From positions 1-15,172 of the forward strand of contig CAIXNQ010000051.1 of the NCBI GenBank assembly GCA_903920835.1: a stretch of DNA of 15,172 nt, in the 5' to 3' direction. Below the pieces are notes generated by a model, which ran no database searches, was not told the DNA's origin, and saw nothing but the letters and a program-made list of their open reading frames with translations. This DNA comes from an uncultured Bacteroidota bacterium (GTDB lineage Bacteria > Bacteroidota > Bacteroidia > Flavobacteriales > Flavobacteriaceae). How positions within the stretch are numbered: position 1 is the first letter of the stretch; every line of letters begins with the position of its first letter. Of the stretch, positions 14,526 through 15,172 are shown one piece after another. A program made the position numbers and the translations under genes.

Positions 14526-14555
14526 TTTGGTATTAAAAAAAGCTGATTACCTTTG
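14526..14555 (+). promoter_or_regulatory. rRNA promoter P1
   Basis: TTTG at 14526-14529, an 18-nt spacer, and TACCTTTG at 14548-14555 match the Bacteroidota housekeeping promoter (TTTG / TAnnTTTG). It is followed by CCGACCC, probably containing the start site. It lies ~290 nt upstream of the 16S gene. Confidence 0.8.
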
Positions 14556-14636
14556 CCGACCCTTTTGGGGGGTATGAGAGTTCATTGATTTAGATTTGGA
14601 GGCTGAAAAAAATAAAAAAAATATTTTCAAAAAAGC

Positions 14637-14666
14637 TTGTTAGATTAAAAATAATAATTACTTTTG
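14637..14666 (+). promoter_or_regulatory. rRNA promoter P2
   Basis: TTG at 14637-14639, a 19-nt AT-only-leaning spacer, and TACTTTTG at 14659-14666, followed by CACCC. It repeats the P1 layout 111 nt further downstream, so the rRNA operon has tandem promoters. Transcription from P2 would give a leader of roughly 170 nt before mature 16S. Confidence 0.82.
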
Positions 14667-14670
14667 CACC

Positions 14671-14842
14671 CGCTTTGAGAGACAAGCGATACATTAAAAC
14701 ACGATCATAGACATATTGAATTGACAGCCGTTTTGAGGGAGACTTCAAAACAAAAAAGAGAGTAAGAGAATCGAGAGATTTTAAAAAAGACTAGCCTTTG
14801 TCTAAAATACGATGCAGAGCCAAAAGTTCAGCAAAATAATAT
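14671..14842 (+). other. 16S rRNA leader with two small hairpins
   Basis: Transcribed spacer between P2 and mature 16S. Hairpin 1: CGCTT (14671-14675), 8-nt loop TGAGAGAC, AAGCG (14684-14688). Hairpin 2: GTTTTGA (14730-14736), 8-nt loop GGGAGACT, TCAAAAC (14745-14751). Between them lies ACATATTGAATTGACAGC, which I recall as recurrent in flavobacterial rRNA leaders. The leader may hold antitermination and RNase III processing signals; the matching trailer is outside the window. Confidence 0.55.
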
Positions 14843-15172
14843 ACGATGAAGAGTTTGATCCTGGCTCAGGATGAACGCTAGCGGCAGGCTTAACACATGC
14901 AAGTCGAGGGGTAGGGCAGCAATGCTTGAGACCGGCGCACGGGTGCGTAACGCGTATGCAATCTACCTTTTACAGCGGGATAGCCCAGAGAAATTTGGAT
15001 TAATACCTCATATTATAATGAATTCGCATGAATTTATTTTTAATGTTCGAACGGTTAAAGATGAGCATGCGTCCCATTAGCTAGATGGTAAGGTAACGGC
15101 TTACCATGGCGACGATGGGTAGGGGTCCTGAGAGGGAGATCCCCCACACTGGTACTGAGACACGGACCAGAC
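14843..15172 (+). rRNA. rrs: 16S ribosomal RNA, 5' part (cut by window end)
   Basis: The conserved 5' region is unmistakable: GAGTTTGATCCTGGCTCAG begins at 14851, then GATGAACGCTAGCGGCAGG and TTAACACATGCAAGTCGAG, which are typical of Flavobacteriaceae. Position 1 is placed at about 14843 by alignment to E. coli numbering (the G of TGAAGAG is base 6). The sequence continues through variable regions V1-V2 and stops within CACGGACCAGAC, just before the universal CTCCTACGGGAGGC block, about base 330 of roughly 1,500. The remaining 16S, any spacer tRNAs, 23S and 5S lie outside. An open frame at 14871-15080 within it is meaningless. Confidence 0.97.

Noticed and set aside
14871..15080. 69-codon open frame
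   Set aside because: It lies entirely inside conserved 16S rRNA sequence.

Overview
The window looks like Flavobacterium or a close relative (Bacteroidota, Flavobacteriaceae). It is AT-rich, uses TTG/GTG starts without clear Shine-Dalgarno sites, and has Bacteroidota-type promoters (TTG or TTTG, then TAnnTTTG). The first ~330 nt of a 16S rRNA gene at the right end read as flavobacterial. The right end falls inside this 16S gene, a usual place for a draft contig to break.

Left part (1-10687): a truncated N-terminal piece of an lptD-like gene (outer-membrane LPS assembly) runs leftward. Just beyond it, the last ~85 bases read in another frame like the 'NWKGG' region of an HNH homing-type endonuclease, so lptD is either interrupted or chimeric there. 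Divergently, a long co-directional series begins: a periplasmic N-acetylmuramoyl-L-alanine amidase with a SPOR-like tail; an MlaD/MCE lipid-transport protein; a membrane-anchored 2x[4Fe-4S] protein (HdrE/HdrD-like); a small HAD-type protein; a cysteine-rich CCG-domain protein (HdrB/LutA-like), the likely partner of the membrane Fe-S protein; a conserved protein of unknown function; a lipoprotein fusing a NagZ-type GH3 domain to a serine beta-lactamase-like domain; and a secreted GH17 beta-glucan-active enzyme with a C-terminal carbohydrate-binding-like region. The shared theme is the cell envelope (peptidoglycan cleavage and recycling, lipid traffic, LPS export), with one respiratory-type electron-transfer module embedded in it.

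Middle (10688-11287): a 600-base stretch without a convincing gene. It carries a GC-rich tandem array of ten 21-bp units in two alternating sequence types, very different in composition from its surroundings.

Right part (11288-15172): a leftward lycopene beta-cyclase gene (crtY) with no other carotenoid genes beside it; a divergent rightward NRAMP metal-ion transporter fused to a universal stress protein domain; then a 466-base rRNA control region with two good tandem promoters and two small leader hairpins, followed by the 16S rRNA gene, cut by the window end.

No CRISPR array, tRNA, prophage or complete insertion sequence was seen. The points most worth following are the lptD/HNH junction at the left edge and the 21-bp array.
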